This document shows, piece after piece, positions 1-5,762 of a stretch of 8,989 nucleotides of DNA. The notes beneath the pieces were generated by a model. That model did not search any database, was not told the origin of the DNA, and saw only the letters and a program-made list of their open reading frames with translations. A program made the position numbers and the translations under genes. Origin of the DNA: Actinomycetota bacterium (GTDB lineage: Bacteria; Actinomycetota; Thermoleophilia; Gaiellales; Gaiellaceae); the NCBI GenBank assembly GCA_005885565.1, contig VAXK01000288.1:1-8989 (forward strand). Reading direction: 5' to 3'. The first letter of the stretch is position 1. Every line of letters begins with the position of its first letter.

Positions 1-139
1 CGCCGTCACCCCAAGCGCGCGGCACGCGGACGAGGCCGGCGCCGAAGACACGCCCGCAGGCGTGGCACTCGTACTCCGGCCCGAGCGCGACCGCGGTGAA
101 GGTGCGGCAGTCCGGGCACTTCGCACGGAGGCGGCTCAC
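1..139 (-). CDS. zinc-ribbon protein, N-terminal 46 residues (partial, runs off left edge)
   Basis: A GTG start at 139 opens a frame that stays open to the left edge. The visible N-terminus has two Cys pairs, CPDC at residues 8-11 and CHAC at 25-28, separated by 13 residues. This is the geometry of a small zinc ribbon, which probably has a structural or binding role. After it comes a basic stretch ending in the residues RVPRAWGDG. The GTG overlaps the TGA stop of the upstream acetyltransferase as GTGA, so the gene is probably translationally coupled and is the fourth gene of the HAD-GNAT-GNAT unit. The family cannot be fixed from 46 residues. A zinc ribbon in front of an enzyme domain, for example of the arginase family, is one possibility that I cannot test here. 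The zinc ribbon is seen directly; the function is unknown. Confidence 0.75.
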   Translation of the reverse strand, partial: MSRLRAKCPDCRTFTAVALGPEYECHACGRVFGAGLVRVPRAWGDG

Positions 140-1035
140 GGCGTCCGCTCGTAGACGTCCAGGCGGCGCACCGGCCGCATTCCCGCGCGCTCGTAGAGCC
201 GGACGGCGCCGGTCGTGTTCTCGGCGTCCACTACGAGGCCGACGCGGTTCGCGCCCCGAGCCGCGAAGTCGGCGAAGGACTGCCGCAACAGCGCGAGGCC
301 GAGACCCCGACTACGCCACGGCTTCCGGACGGCGAGCACGCCGACCCACCCGAACGTAGGGTCGCCGGAAGCATGCCGTTCGCCGAGAGAGAGGCCGGCA
401 AGCTCGCCGTCGGCCTCGGCAAGCCACCACAGGCGTCGGTCGAAGTCCGGAGCCTCGACGGTGTATCGCCGCCACGCTTCGAGCGGCTGGGGCCGGAACT
501 CCCAGTGGTCCGCGAAGGCCTCCTGGTGGCACTCGTAGACGGCCTCGAGATCCTCTTGGTCGGCGTACCGACGGACGGCGACGCCGGTCGGCCAGGCGGG
601 CCACTCGGGCGGCTCCACGAAGTCGATCTGCATGTAGAACGAGTGCCGGATGACGCGGTAGCCGCGCTGCTCGAGGGCGCCGCGGCTTTCCTCGTCCAGC
701 TCCGGGACGAAGCAGTGGACGGTCGCATCGGGCGCAGCCGCCTCGGCCGACTCGAGGAGAGCGGCGGCGGTGCCACGACCCCAGGCCGACGGGCGCACGC
801 GCAGGTCGACGTCGAGCGGGCCGTCGCCTCGGCGGTGGAAGTCGGCGTAGCCCCAGATCTCCCCGTCGGCGTCCGCGACGGCGGTGCCGATGTCGGGGAG
901 CGAGAGCCAGTGGCGGATCTCCTCCGCGGAGAGATCCGTGACGCCGTAGAGCTTCGCGCTCAGCTCGTTGCAGGCCTCGGCGATAGCCGAGGCGTCAGCG
1001 TCGACCGGCGCTCGAACGACGAGGTCAGCCGGCAT
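136..1035 (-). CDS. tandem-domain GNAT N-acetyltransferase (paralogue 1)
   Basis: This 299-residue protein has two GNAT folds in a row, the arrangement seen in MshD-like acetyltransferases. GNAT enzymes move an acetyl group from acetyl-CoA to an amine; the substrate here is unknown. The C-terminal domain is canonical: a beta4/P-loop segment at about 233-250 with the acetyl-CoA loop R241-S-R-G-L-G246, then an NTTGAVRLYERAGM segment at 273-286. The N-terminal domain has a weaker loop near 79-91 (SAWGRG, Ser in place of the usual Gln/Arg), so it may not bind acetyl-CoA. The ATG at 1035 is chosen because AAGGAG lies 4 bases upstream and because an N-terminal GNAT strand follows (LVVRAPVDADA). The frame is open further upstream, but that part covers the preceding gene. 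It overlaps the preceding gene by 11 bases and the zinc-ribbon gene by 4. Confidence 0.88.
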   Translation of the reverse strand: MPADLVVRAPVDADASAIAEACNELSAKLYGVTDLSAEEIRHWLSLPDIGTAVADADGEIWGYADFHRRGDGPLDVDLRVRPSAWGRGTAAALLESAEAAAPDATVHCFVPELDEESRGALEQRGYRVIRHSFYMQIDFVEPPEWPAWPTGVAVRRYADQEDLEAVYECHQEAFADHWEFRPQPLEAWRRYTVEAPDFDRRLWWLAEADGELAGLSLGERHASGDPTFGWVGVLAVRKPWRSRGLGLALLRQSFADFAARGANRVGLVVDAENTTGAVRLYERAGMRPVRRLDVYERTP

Positions 1036-1921
1036 CGAGCTCCTTCTGGTACAGGACTTCCTCCCGTTCGACTCGCATGCCCACGCGCTCGTAGAGCCTC
1101 GTCGCGCCGGAGGGGTTCTCGGTGTGGACGCTGAGAGAGACGCGCCGCTCGTCACGCTCGTAGAACTGGCCGAACGACCGGAGCAGGAGGGCGCGCCCGA
1201 GCCCGCGTCGCCGCCAGGGGCGCCGCACCGCGAGACCTGCGATCCATCCCGCCCCGAAGCGCTTCCAGTCGGCGATCAGCGCCGCCGCGATCTCGTCGCC
1301 GTCCCAGACCGCCGTCCAGAGCTTCGGATCGAAGCGCGGGCTCTCGAGCCGCCGCTCCACGAACTCCTCGAACGGCTCCGACTCGTAGCCGCTCTCGTCC
1401 TGGAACGCCTCGTCGTCGGCGGCGTGGAACGCGCGCGCATGCTCGCGCTCGAATGGGCGCGGCTCGAGGCCCGCCGGCCACTCGGGTGCGGGTGGAGGCT
1501 CCTCGAGCTCGATCGTCATCACGAAGTAGTGCCGGGCGTCGCGGTAGCCGCTCGCCTCGAGCAGCGCGGCAGCGGCATGGTCGGTGGCGAGGATCCCGTT
1601 GTCGAGCTTCCACGCGTCCCGCTCGCGCGCCCTCGCCTCGGTCGCCTGGAGGATCGCCGTCCCGAGGCCGCGCCCGCGGAAGTCCGGGTGGACGAAGCCG
1701 TTGACGCTGAGCTCCTCGCCGCGGCTGCGGAGGATCCCGAATGCCGCCAGGCGCCCGCCGTGCTCCCAGGCCCAGGTGTCGCGCTCGAGGTCGACGCTCC
1801 GCCACTCGTTGCGGATGTCGTCGAGGCCGAAGTGGAGCTCGGGCCCGATGAGCTCGAGCACGGCTTCCGCGTCGTCCGGCCGCGCCGGCCTGAGCGCGAA
1901 GTCAGGCGGCGACGAGATCAT
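1025..1921 (-). CDS. tandem-domain GNAT N-acetyltransferase (paralogue 2)
   Basis: A 298-residue protein with two GNAT domains. The N-terminal domain opens with FALRPARPDDAEAV at residues 8-21 and has an intact acetyl-CoA loop R82-G-R-G-L-G87. The C-terminal domain has a second intact loop (RRRGLGRAL, about 237-245) and the segment HTENPSGATRLYERVGM at 266-282. Its second half aligns clearly with the neighbouring GNAT protein: the same EPP linker, (K/R)PWR-RGLG loop and ATRLYER/AVRLYER segment. The two are therefore a tandem duplication that has since diverged. The ATG at 1921 keeps the first GNAT strand; the next in-frame start (GTG, residue 21) would remove it. No strong Shine-Dalgarno is visible, and the start lies 20 bases inside the HAD gene, so coupled translation is likely. 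The substrate is unknown. Confidence 0.87.
   Translation of the reverse strand: MISSPPDFALRPARPDDAEAVLELIGPELHFGLDDIRNEWRSVDLERDTWAWEHGGRLAAFGILRSRGEELSVNGFVHPDFRGRGLGTAILQATEARARERDAWKLDNGILATDHAAAALLEASGYRDARHYFVMTIELEEPPPAPEWPAGLEPRPFEREHARAFHAADDEAFQDESGYESEPFEEFVERRLESPRFDPKLWTAVWDGDEIAAALIADWKRFGAGWIAGLAVRRPWRRRGLGRALLLRSFGQFYERDERRVSLSVHTENPSGATRLYERVGMRVEREEVLYQKELDAG
1040..1045 (-). promoter_or_regulatory. Shine-Dalgarno site deciding the start of GNAT paralogue 1
   Basis: The minus strand reads AAGGAG, followed by CTCG and the ATG at 1035. It lies inside the end of the preceding GNAT gene. This fixes the start at 1035 rather than the longer open frame that extends to 1155. Confidence 0.7.
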
Positions 1922-2546
1922 CGAGCGTCTCGGGCAGGCGGGTCAGGTCGGGAAGCTCGCGGGTCGGCTCGGGGTCGGCGCGCTCGCCGAGCCGGTTGAT
2001 CCAGACCGACGCGAGCCGGAGCTCGCGGGCCGGCGCGATGTCGTGGAAGAGGCTCGCCGCGACGTGCACGTGCCGCACACGGTCGGCGCCGGTCTCGGCG
2101 AAGAAGCGCTCCCAGTGTCGGTGCGCCGGCTTGTAGGAGTCGATCTCCGAGGCGACGACGGTGAGGTCGACCGGCACGCCGATGCGCTCCAGCGAGGCCG
2201 CGAGGAAGCCGGGGTCGGTGTTGGAGAGGATCGCGAGCCGCCAGCCGCGCTCGCGGAGCTCACGCAGCGACGCCGGCACCTCGGGGAACGGCTCCCACGT
2301 GGGAAGCGAGCGCGCCAGCGCCGACTCCTCGCCGGGCGGCACGCCGAGCCGGCGCATCGCCTCGGTCAGCACCTCCGCATATGAGCGTGACCCGTCGGCC
2401 TCGAGCGCCGGCTCGAGCCCGTGGTAGCGGACGAGCAGCGCGTCGGCACGCTCCTCACCGAAGACGCGCGCGAGCTCGCGCCGGATGCCGCCGTTCCAGT
2501 CGATCAGCGTCCCGTAGCAGTCGAAGGTCGCCCACCGCTCGGCCAC
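1902..2546 (-). CDS. HAD-superfamily hydrolase, L-2-haloacid dehalogenase-like
   Basis: A 214-residue HAD hydrolase. Motif I is FDCYGTLIDW with nucleophile D9, and Y11 at the +2 position where phosphatases carry Asp. This is typical of type II haloacid dehalogenases, which hydrolyse carbon-halogen bonds. Motif II is LSNTD (S108), motif III is SYKP (K139) and motif IV contains D169. R40 lies 31 residues after the nucleophile, as does the halide-binding Arg of characterised L-2-haloacid dehalogenases. In motif IV, the Asn of those enzymes appears to be replaced by L166 (HVAASLFHD), so substrate or chemistry may differ; a phosphatase-like or other small-molecule hydrolase role is not excluded. 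The start is GTG at 2546, with no Shine-Dalgarno but a TANNNT box 6 bases upstream, suggesting a leaderless message. It is the first gene of the HAD-GNAT-GNAT-zinc-ribbon unit. Confidence 0.88.
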   Translation of the reverse strand: MAERWATFDCYGTLIDWNGGIRRELARVFGEERADALLVRYHGLEPALEADGSRSYAEVLTEAMRRLGVPPGEESALARSLPTWEPFPEVPASLRELRERGWRLAILSNTDPGFLAASLERIGVPVDLTVVASEIDSYKPAHRHWERFFAETGADRVRHVHVAASLFHDIAPARELRLASVWINRLGERADPEPTRELPDLTRLPETLDDLVAA

Positions 2547-2552
2547 GCGGTG

Positions 2553-2558
2553 AGCCTA
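2553..2558 (-). promoter_or_regulatory. putative -10 box (TAGGCT) for leaderless HAD transcript
   Basis: The minus strand reads TAGGCT, then CACCGC, then the GTG start at 2546. A TANNNT hexamer ending 7 bases before the first base of the start codon is the usual spacing for leaderless transcripts in actinobacteria. I see no convincing -35 hexamer about 17 bases upstream. The box lies between repeat element A and the HAD gene, so the HAD unit probably has its own promoter. Confidence 0.4.
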
Positions 2559-2607
2559 CCGAGAGCGGTGCCTACGAACGGTTGCGGAAAGCGCTCGAGT
2601 GTGTCGA

Positions 2608-2677
2608 CCGGTCGTTTCAGACGGACGCTCGGGCAGAGCCCGCCCGTCCTGAAGGTCGGCGCCGACGAGTCGGCGCC
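2608..2677 (-). repeat. 70-base intergenic repeat element, copy A (after fabF)
   Basis: Read on the minus strand, the element starts at the base after the fabF TAA stop (2678-2680) and runs 70 bases, from GGCGCCGACTCG to GAAACGACCGG. It matches copy B (8419-8488, plus strand) at 60 of 70 positions without a gap. Hairpin 1 (2658-2677) has an 8-base-pair stem GGCGCCGA/TCGGCGCC around a CTCG loop. Hairpin 2 (2623-2649) has two 5-base-pair helices separated by a 2x2 mismatch and closed by a TCT loop. A possible enclosing GACC/GGTC helix is weak. I do not recognise a named RNA or repeat family. Confidence 0.85.
2623..2677 (-). terminator. double-hairpin terminator candidate of the fab operon
   Basis: Two GC-rich hairpins lie immediately downstream of fabF and before a new putative promoter, where a terminator is expected. 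There is no U-rich tail, so if this terminates transcription it would be a tail-less actinobacterial type or Rho-assisted. It could instead be a 3' end that stabilises the message. The structure is clear from the bases; the function is inferred. Confidence 0.5.
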
Positions 2678-3943
2678 TTACTCCTCGAAGCGGCGCACGA
2701 CGATCGAGGCGTTGTGCCCGCCGAAGCCGAACGAGTTCGAGACCGCGACCCGCACGTCGGCCTCGCGCGCCTCGTTCGGCACGTAGTCGAGGTCGCACTC
2801 CGGGTCTTCGTTCTCGTAGTTGATCGTCGGCGGCAGGACGCTCTCGGTGACCGCCATGATCGCGAACACCGCCTCGACTGCGCCCGCGGCGCCGAAGCAG
2901 TGTCCCGTCGCGCCTTTCGTCGATGAGACGGGCACCTTCCGGGCGTTCTCCTCGCCGAAGGCGTGCTTGATCACCCGCGTCTCGCTCGCGTCCCCGAGCG
3001 GGGTCGAGGTCGCGTGTGCGTTCACGTAGCCGACCTCGGAGGGATCGACATCGGCGTCGCGGAGCGCCATCGTCATCGCGCGCGCGGGCTTCTCGCCGGT
3101 CGGGTCCGGCTCGGTCATGTGCGCGGCGTCCGACGACACGCCGTAGCCGATCAGCTCGGCGTAGATCTTCGCGCCGCGGCTGCGCGCCCGCTCCAGCTCC
3201 TCGAGCACGATCACGGCGCCGGCCTCGCCCATCACGAGCCCGTCCCGCGCGCCGTCGAAGGGCCGCGAGGCGGCGGTCGGGTCGTCGTTCCGGCGCGAGA
3301 GCGCGCGCATCGAGTCGAAGCCGGCAACGCCGACCGGGGTGATCGGCGCTTCCGTGCCGCCGCAGAACATCACGTCCGCGCGGCCGATCCGGATGGCGTC
3401 GAGCCCGTCCCCGATGGCCATGTTCGAAGCGGCGCAGGCGGTGCACTGCGACGTGAGCGGGCCCTTCGTGCCGAGCTCGATCGAGACCCAGCCCGCGCCC
3501 ATGTTCGGGATGATGCAGGGGATCGAGAACGGGCTCACGCGGTCGGGGCCGCGGTCGCGGAGGACGTCGTAGCAGTCCTGGAAGGACTTGAGGCCGCCGA
3601 TCCCGGTCGCGATCGAGGCGCCGATCCGGTCGGGGTCCGCGGCGACGTCCACGCCGGAATCGGCCTCGGCCTGCCGCGCCGCGGCGAGGATCATCTGCGC
3701 GAAGCGGTCCATCCGCCGGGCGGTCTTGTGCTCGATCCACTGCTTCGGGTCGAAGTCCTTCAGCTCGCAGGCGAAGTGGACGCCGTAGTCGGTGTGGTCG
3801 AACGCGGTGATCTCGGCCGCGCCGGACTCGCCGGCGACGAGGTTGCGCCAGGTCGTCTCGACGTCGTTGCCGAGCGGGGTCACCGCGCCCAGGCCGGTGA
3901 TCACGACCCGCCTTGCGCCGTTCATGGAACCGTTCTGCGTCAT
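2678..3943 (-). CDS. fabF: beta-ketoacyl-ACP synthase II
   Basis: FabF condenses malonyl-ACP with a growing acyl-ACP in each elongation round of cytosolic type II fatty acid synthesis. The 421-residue product starts its conserved fold at RRVVITGLGAVTPLGN (11-26). The catalytic triad is complete: nucleophile C170 in TACAAS, H310 in NAHATSTPLGD and H348 in KGATGHCFGAAG, plus the glycine-rich gating loop FGFGGHN at 405-411. Length fits the family (about 410-420). The ATG at 3943 overlaps the fabG stop as TGATG with GGGG 5 bases upstream; a second ATG at 3925 (MNGARR) would give 415 residues and cannot be excluded. The gene ends in TAA directly against repeat element A, with no sign of truncation. 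FabF is preferred over FabB from the overall sequence and operon position. Confidence 0.96.
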   Translation of the reverse strand: MTQNGSMNGARRVVITGLGAVTPLGNDVETTWRNLVAGESGAAEITAFDHTDYGVHFACELKDFDPKQWIEHKTARRMDRFAQMILAAARQAEADSGVDVAADPDRIGASIATGIGGLKSFQDCYDVLRDRGPDRVSPFSIPCIIPNMGAGWVSIELGTKGPLTSQCTACAASNMAIGDGLDAIRIGRADVMFCGGTEAPITPVGVAGFDSMRALSRRNDDPTAASRPFDGARDGLVMGEAGAVIVLEELERARSRGAKIYAELIGYGVSSDAAHMTEPDPTGEKPARAMTMALRDADVDPSEVGYVNAHATSTPLGDASETRVIKHAFGEENARKVPVSSTKGATGHCFGAAGAVEAVFAIMAVTESVLPPTINYENEDPECDLDYVPNEAREADVRVAVSNSFGFGGHNASIVVRRFEE

Positions 3944-4683
3944 CACATCCCCAGGCCGCCGTCGACGAGGAGCACTTCCCCCGTGATGAACGAGGCCTCG
4001 TCCGAGCAGAGGAAGCGTACCGCTCCCGCCACGTCCTCCGGCTCGCCGAAGCGCTGGAGCGGCGTGTTCGAGAGCATGAGCTCGCGCATGTCGTCGGAGA
4101 TCGCGCGCGTGAGACGCGTGTCGACATAGCCCGGCGCGACGACGTTCGCGCGCACGCCTCTCGGTGCAAGCTCCCGCGCGAGCGCCTTCGTCAAACCGAT
4201 GATCCCCGCCTTCGACGCCGAGTAGTTCGCCTGGCCGGGGTTCCCGTGCAGGCCGACGATGCTCGAGACGTTCACGATCGCGCCCGCCCGGCGGCGCATC
4301 ATCGAGCGCGCCGCGGCCCGGCACGTGTAGAAGGCGCCGCTCAGGTTCGTCTCCAGCACGTCGCGCCAGTCCTCGTCCGGCATGCGCGCGATGAGCCCGT
4401 CGCGCGTGAGACCGGCGTTGTTCACGAGGAGGTCGAGCTCGCCGGCCTCCTCGACGAGCCGGCGTGCGTCGTCCGCGTCGGACACGTCCGCCTGGATCGC
4501 GCGGCCGCCGGCCTCCTGGGCCGCGGCCTCCGCCTCGTCCGCGTCCGAGCGGTAGCCGAGCACGACCGACGCGCCGGCGCGGGCGAGCTCGAGCGCGATC
4601 GCGCGGCCGATTCCCCGTGACGCGCCGGTGACGAGCGCGGTCTTGCCATCGAGCGAGCAGAACGCGGTGGTTCCCGTGGTCAC
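3943..4683 (-). CDS. fabG: 3-oxoacyl-ACP reductase
   Basis: FabG reduces 3-ketoacyl-ACP to 3-hydroxyacyl-ACP with NADPH, the first reduction of each elongation cycle. The 246-residue product is a classical short-chain dehydrogenase: nucleotide-binding TGASRGIG at 19-26, NNAG at 88-91, and the active site N113, S141, Y154 (YSASK) and K158. It ends in the usual DGG-x-x-M. The GTG at 4683 gives a normal family length and leaves a short lead before the Rossmann fold. A TTG at 4713 would add 10 residues (256 in total) and lies in the loop of a hairpin, so it is less likely. The nearest purine-rich site (GAGG, about 11 bases upstream) is in the 3' arm of that hairpin. Unlike the rest of the operon, fabG is separated from the gene before it, by 143 bases. 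Confidence 0.94.
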   Translation of the reverse strand: MTTGTTAFCSLDGKTALVTGASRGIGRAIALELARAGASVVLGYRSDADEAEAAAQEAGGRAIQADVSDADDARRLVEEAGELDLLVNNAGLTRDGLIARMPDEDWRDVLETNLSGAFYTCRAAARSMMRRRAGAIVNVSSIVGLHGNPGQANYSASKAGIIGLTKALARELAPRGVRANVVAPGYVDTRLTRAISDDMRELMLSNTPLQRFGEPEDVAGAVRFLCSDEASFITGEVLLVDGGLGM

Positions 4684-4826
4684 GTCGCGCGGAGCCTCGC
4701 GACCGGGGAGCAAGCGAGGCTAGGACGCAGGGAGCGCTCGTGCTGGTAGCACGGGCGCGACCGAGGACGACGCATCGCGCCGCTCAGCGGCCGCGAGGGC
4801 CGTGCAGATGTGGCCGCGGGAACCAC
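4684..4826 (-). other. 143-base structured spacer between fabD and fabG
   Basis: This is the only real gap inside the fab operon, where other genes overlap. I see no credible gene: no acyl carrier protein motif (DSL) and too little room for one. It holds several inverted repeats: AGCCTCGC/GCGAGGCT (4693-4721), CGTGCT-GGT-AGCACG (4739-4753) and GCCGC-TGA-GCGGC on the minus strand. TAGCCT at 4717-4722 (minus) matches TANNNT and could be an internal -10 box, with no clear -35. The spacer may hold a processing site, attenuator or secondary promoter. Confidence 0.6.
4693..4721 (-). promoter_or_regulatory. hairpin covering the fabG ribosome-binding region
   Basis: On the minus strand AGCCTCGC and GCGAGGCT form a perfect 8-base-pair stem with a 13-base loop, ending 9 bases before the fabG GTG. 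The 3' arm contains GAGG, the best Shine-Dalgarno candidate. Folding would hide it, so it could tune FabG (and coupled FabF) translation. The pairing is seen directly; the regulatory role is inferred. Confidence 0.45.
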
Positions 4827-5762
4827 CTAGGCAGTGCGGAGGGTCTCCTCGAGCTTCTCGATCGCGGCCACGCTGTTCACGGAGATCGACTTCACGCTGC
4901 GGTCGATCCGCTTGACGAGCCCGGAGAGGACGTCGCCCGGGCCGACCTCGACGAAGGTGCGGACGCCCTCGCGGGCGAGCTCGCTCGCCGCCTGCGTGAA
5001 CTTGACGGGCGCGGTGAGCTGGTCGACGAGCAGCGTGCCGAACCGCTGGGCGGGCTCGATCTTCGCCGTCACGGTCGACATGAAGGGCGCGATCGGCTCG
5101 GCGAAGCGGATGCGCTCGACGGCCGGGCGCAAGCGGTCGGCCGCGCGCGCGACGAGCGGGCTGTGGAAAGCGCCGGAGACCTTGAGCTTCACCGTCCGCC
5201 GCGCCCCTTCCTCCCGCGCCTCCGTGCAGCACTCGTCGACCGCGGGGTCGGCGCCCGAGACGACGACCTGGCCGGGGCAGTTGTAGTTCGCCGGCCACAC
5301 GCCGAGGATGCGGCGGCAGAGCTTCTCGACGATCTCGTCCTCGAGTCCGAGGATCGCCGCCATCGAGCCGGGGTGCTGCCGCGCCGCCTCGGCCATCGCG
5401 AGCCCGCGCTCGCGGACGAGGGCAATCGTCTCCGGGGCGCCGAGCGCGCCGGCCGCAGAAAGCGCCGCGTACTCGCCGACCGAGTGGCCGACGACGTAGT
5501 CGGGCTCGATGCCGCGCGCCCGCAGAACCGCGAGCAGGGCGAGGCTCGTCGCGACGAGCGCCGGCTGCTGCACCTCGGTCTCGACGAGCTCCTCCAAGGG
5601 CGCGTCGAAACAGAGCCGCTCGAGGTCGAGCCCGCAGGCCTCGCTCCCGGCCCGCAGGACCTCCATGGCCTCCCGGCTCCCCTTCACCTCGCGCGCCATG
5701 CCGGGCGCGGCCGAGCCCTGGCCGGGGAAGCAGAAGGCGATCTTGTGGCCGTTCTCGCTCAC
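4827..5762 (-). CDS. fabD: malonyl-CoA:ACP transacylase
   Basis: FabD moves the malonyl group from CoA to acyl carrier protein, supplying the two-carbon donor for FabH and FabF. The 311-residue product has the N-terminal oxyanion-loop motif FPGQGS at 12-17, the nucleophile elbow GHSVG at 92-96 with catalytic S94, R119 in RERG, and catalytic H200 in FHSP. VEVGPGDVLSGLVKRI near 271-286 is the usual C-terminal motif. Length is typical (about 310). The GTG at 5762 overlaps the fabH stop as GTGA, and AAAGGA (5770-5775) lies 7 bases upstream, so this start is well supported although the frame is open far upstream. It ends in TAG and is followed by the 143-base spacer before fabG. Confidence 0.96.
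   Translation of the reverse strand: MSENGHKIAFCFPGQGSAAPGMAREVKGSREAMEVLRAGSEACGLDLERLCFDAPLEELVETEVQQPALVATSLALLAVLRARGIEPDYVVGHSVGEYAALSAAGALGAPETIALVRERGLAMAEAARQHPGSMAAILGLEDEIVEKLCRRILGVWPANYNCPGQVVVSGADPAVDECCTEAREEGARRTVKLKVSGAFHSPLVARAADRLRPAVERIRFAEPIAPFMSTVTAKIEPAQRFGTLLVDQLTAPVKFTQAASELAREGVRTFVEVGPGDVLSGLVKRIDRSVKSISVNSVAAIEKLEETLRTA

Noticed and set aside
2608..2677. Possible riboswitch or CRISPR-like repeat
   Set aside because: The element follows stop codons rather than preceding genes, there are only two distant copies with no spacers, and no known ligand-binding core is recognisable.
2963..4129. Long plus-strand open frame of 388 codons opposite fabF and fabG
   Set aside because: It is antisense to two genes with complete catalytic motifs, is extremely Arg/Ala/Asp-rich and has no recognisable domain. 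Long antisense frames are expected in DNA this rich in G and C.
4684..4826. Possible short acyl carrier protein or its remnant between fabD and fabG
   Set aside because: No DSL motif or acidic helical sequence is visible in the minus-strand frames, and 143 bases is about half the needed length.
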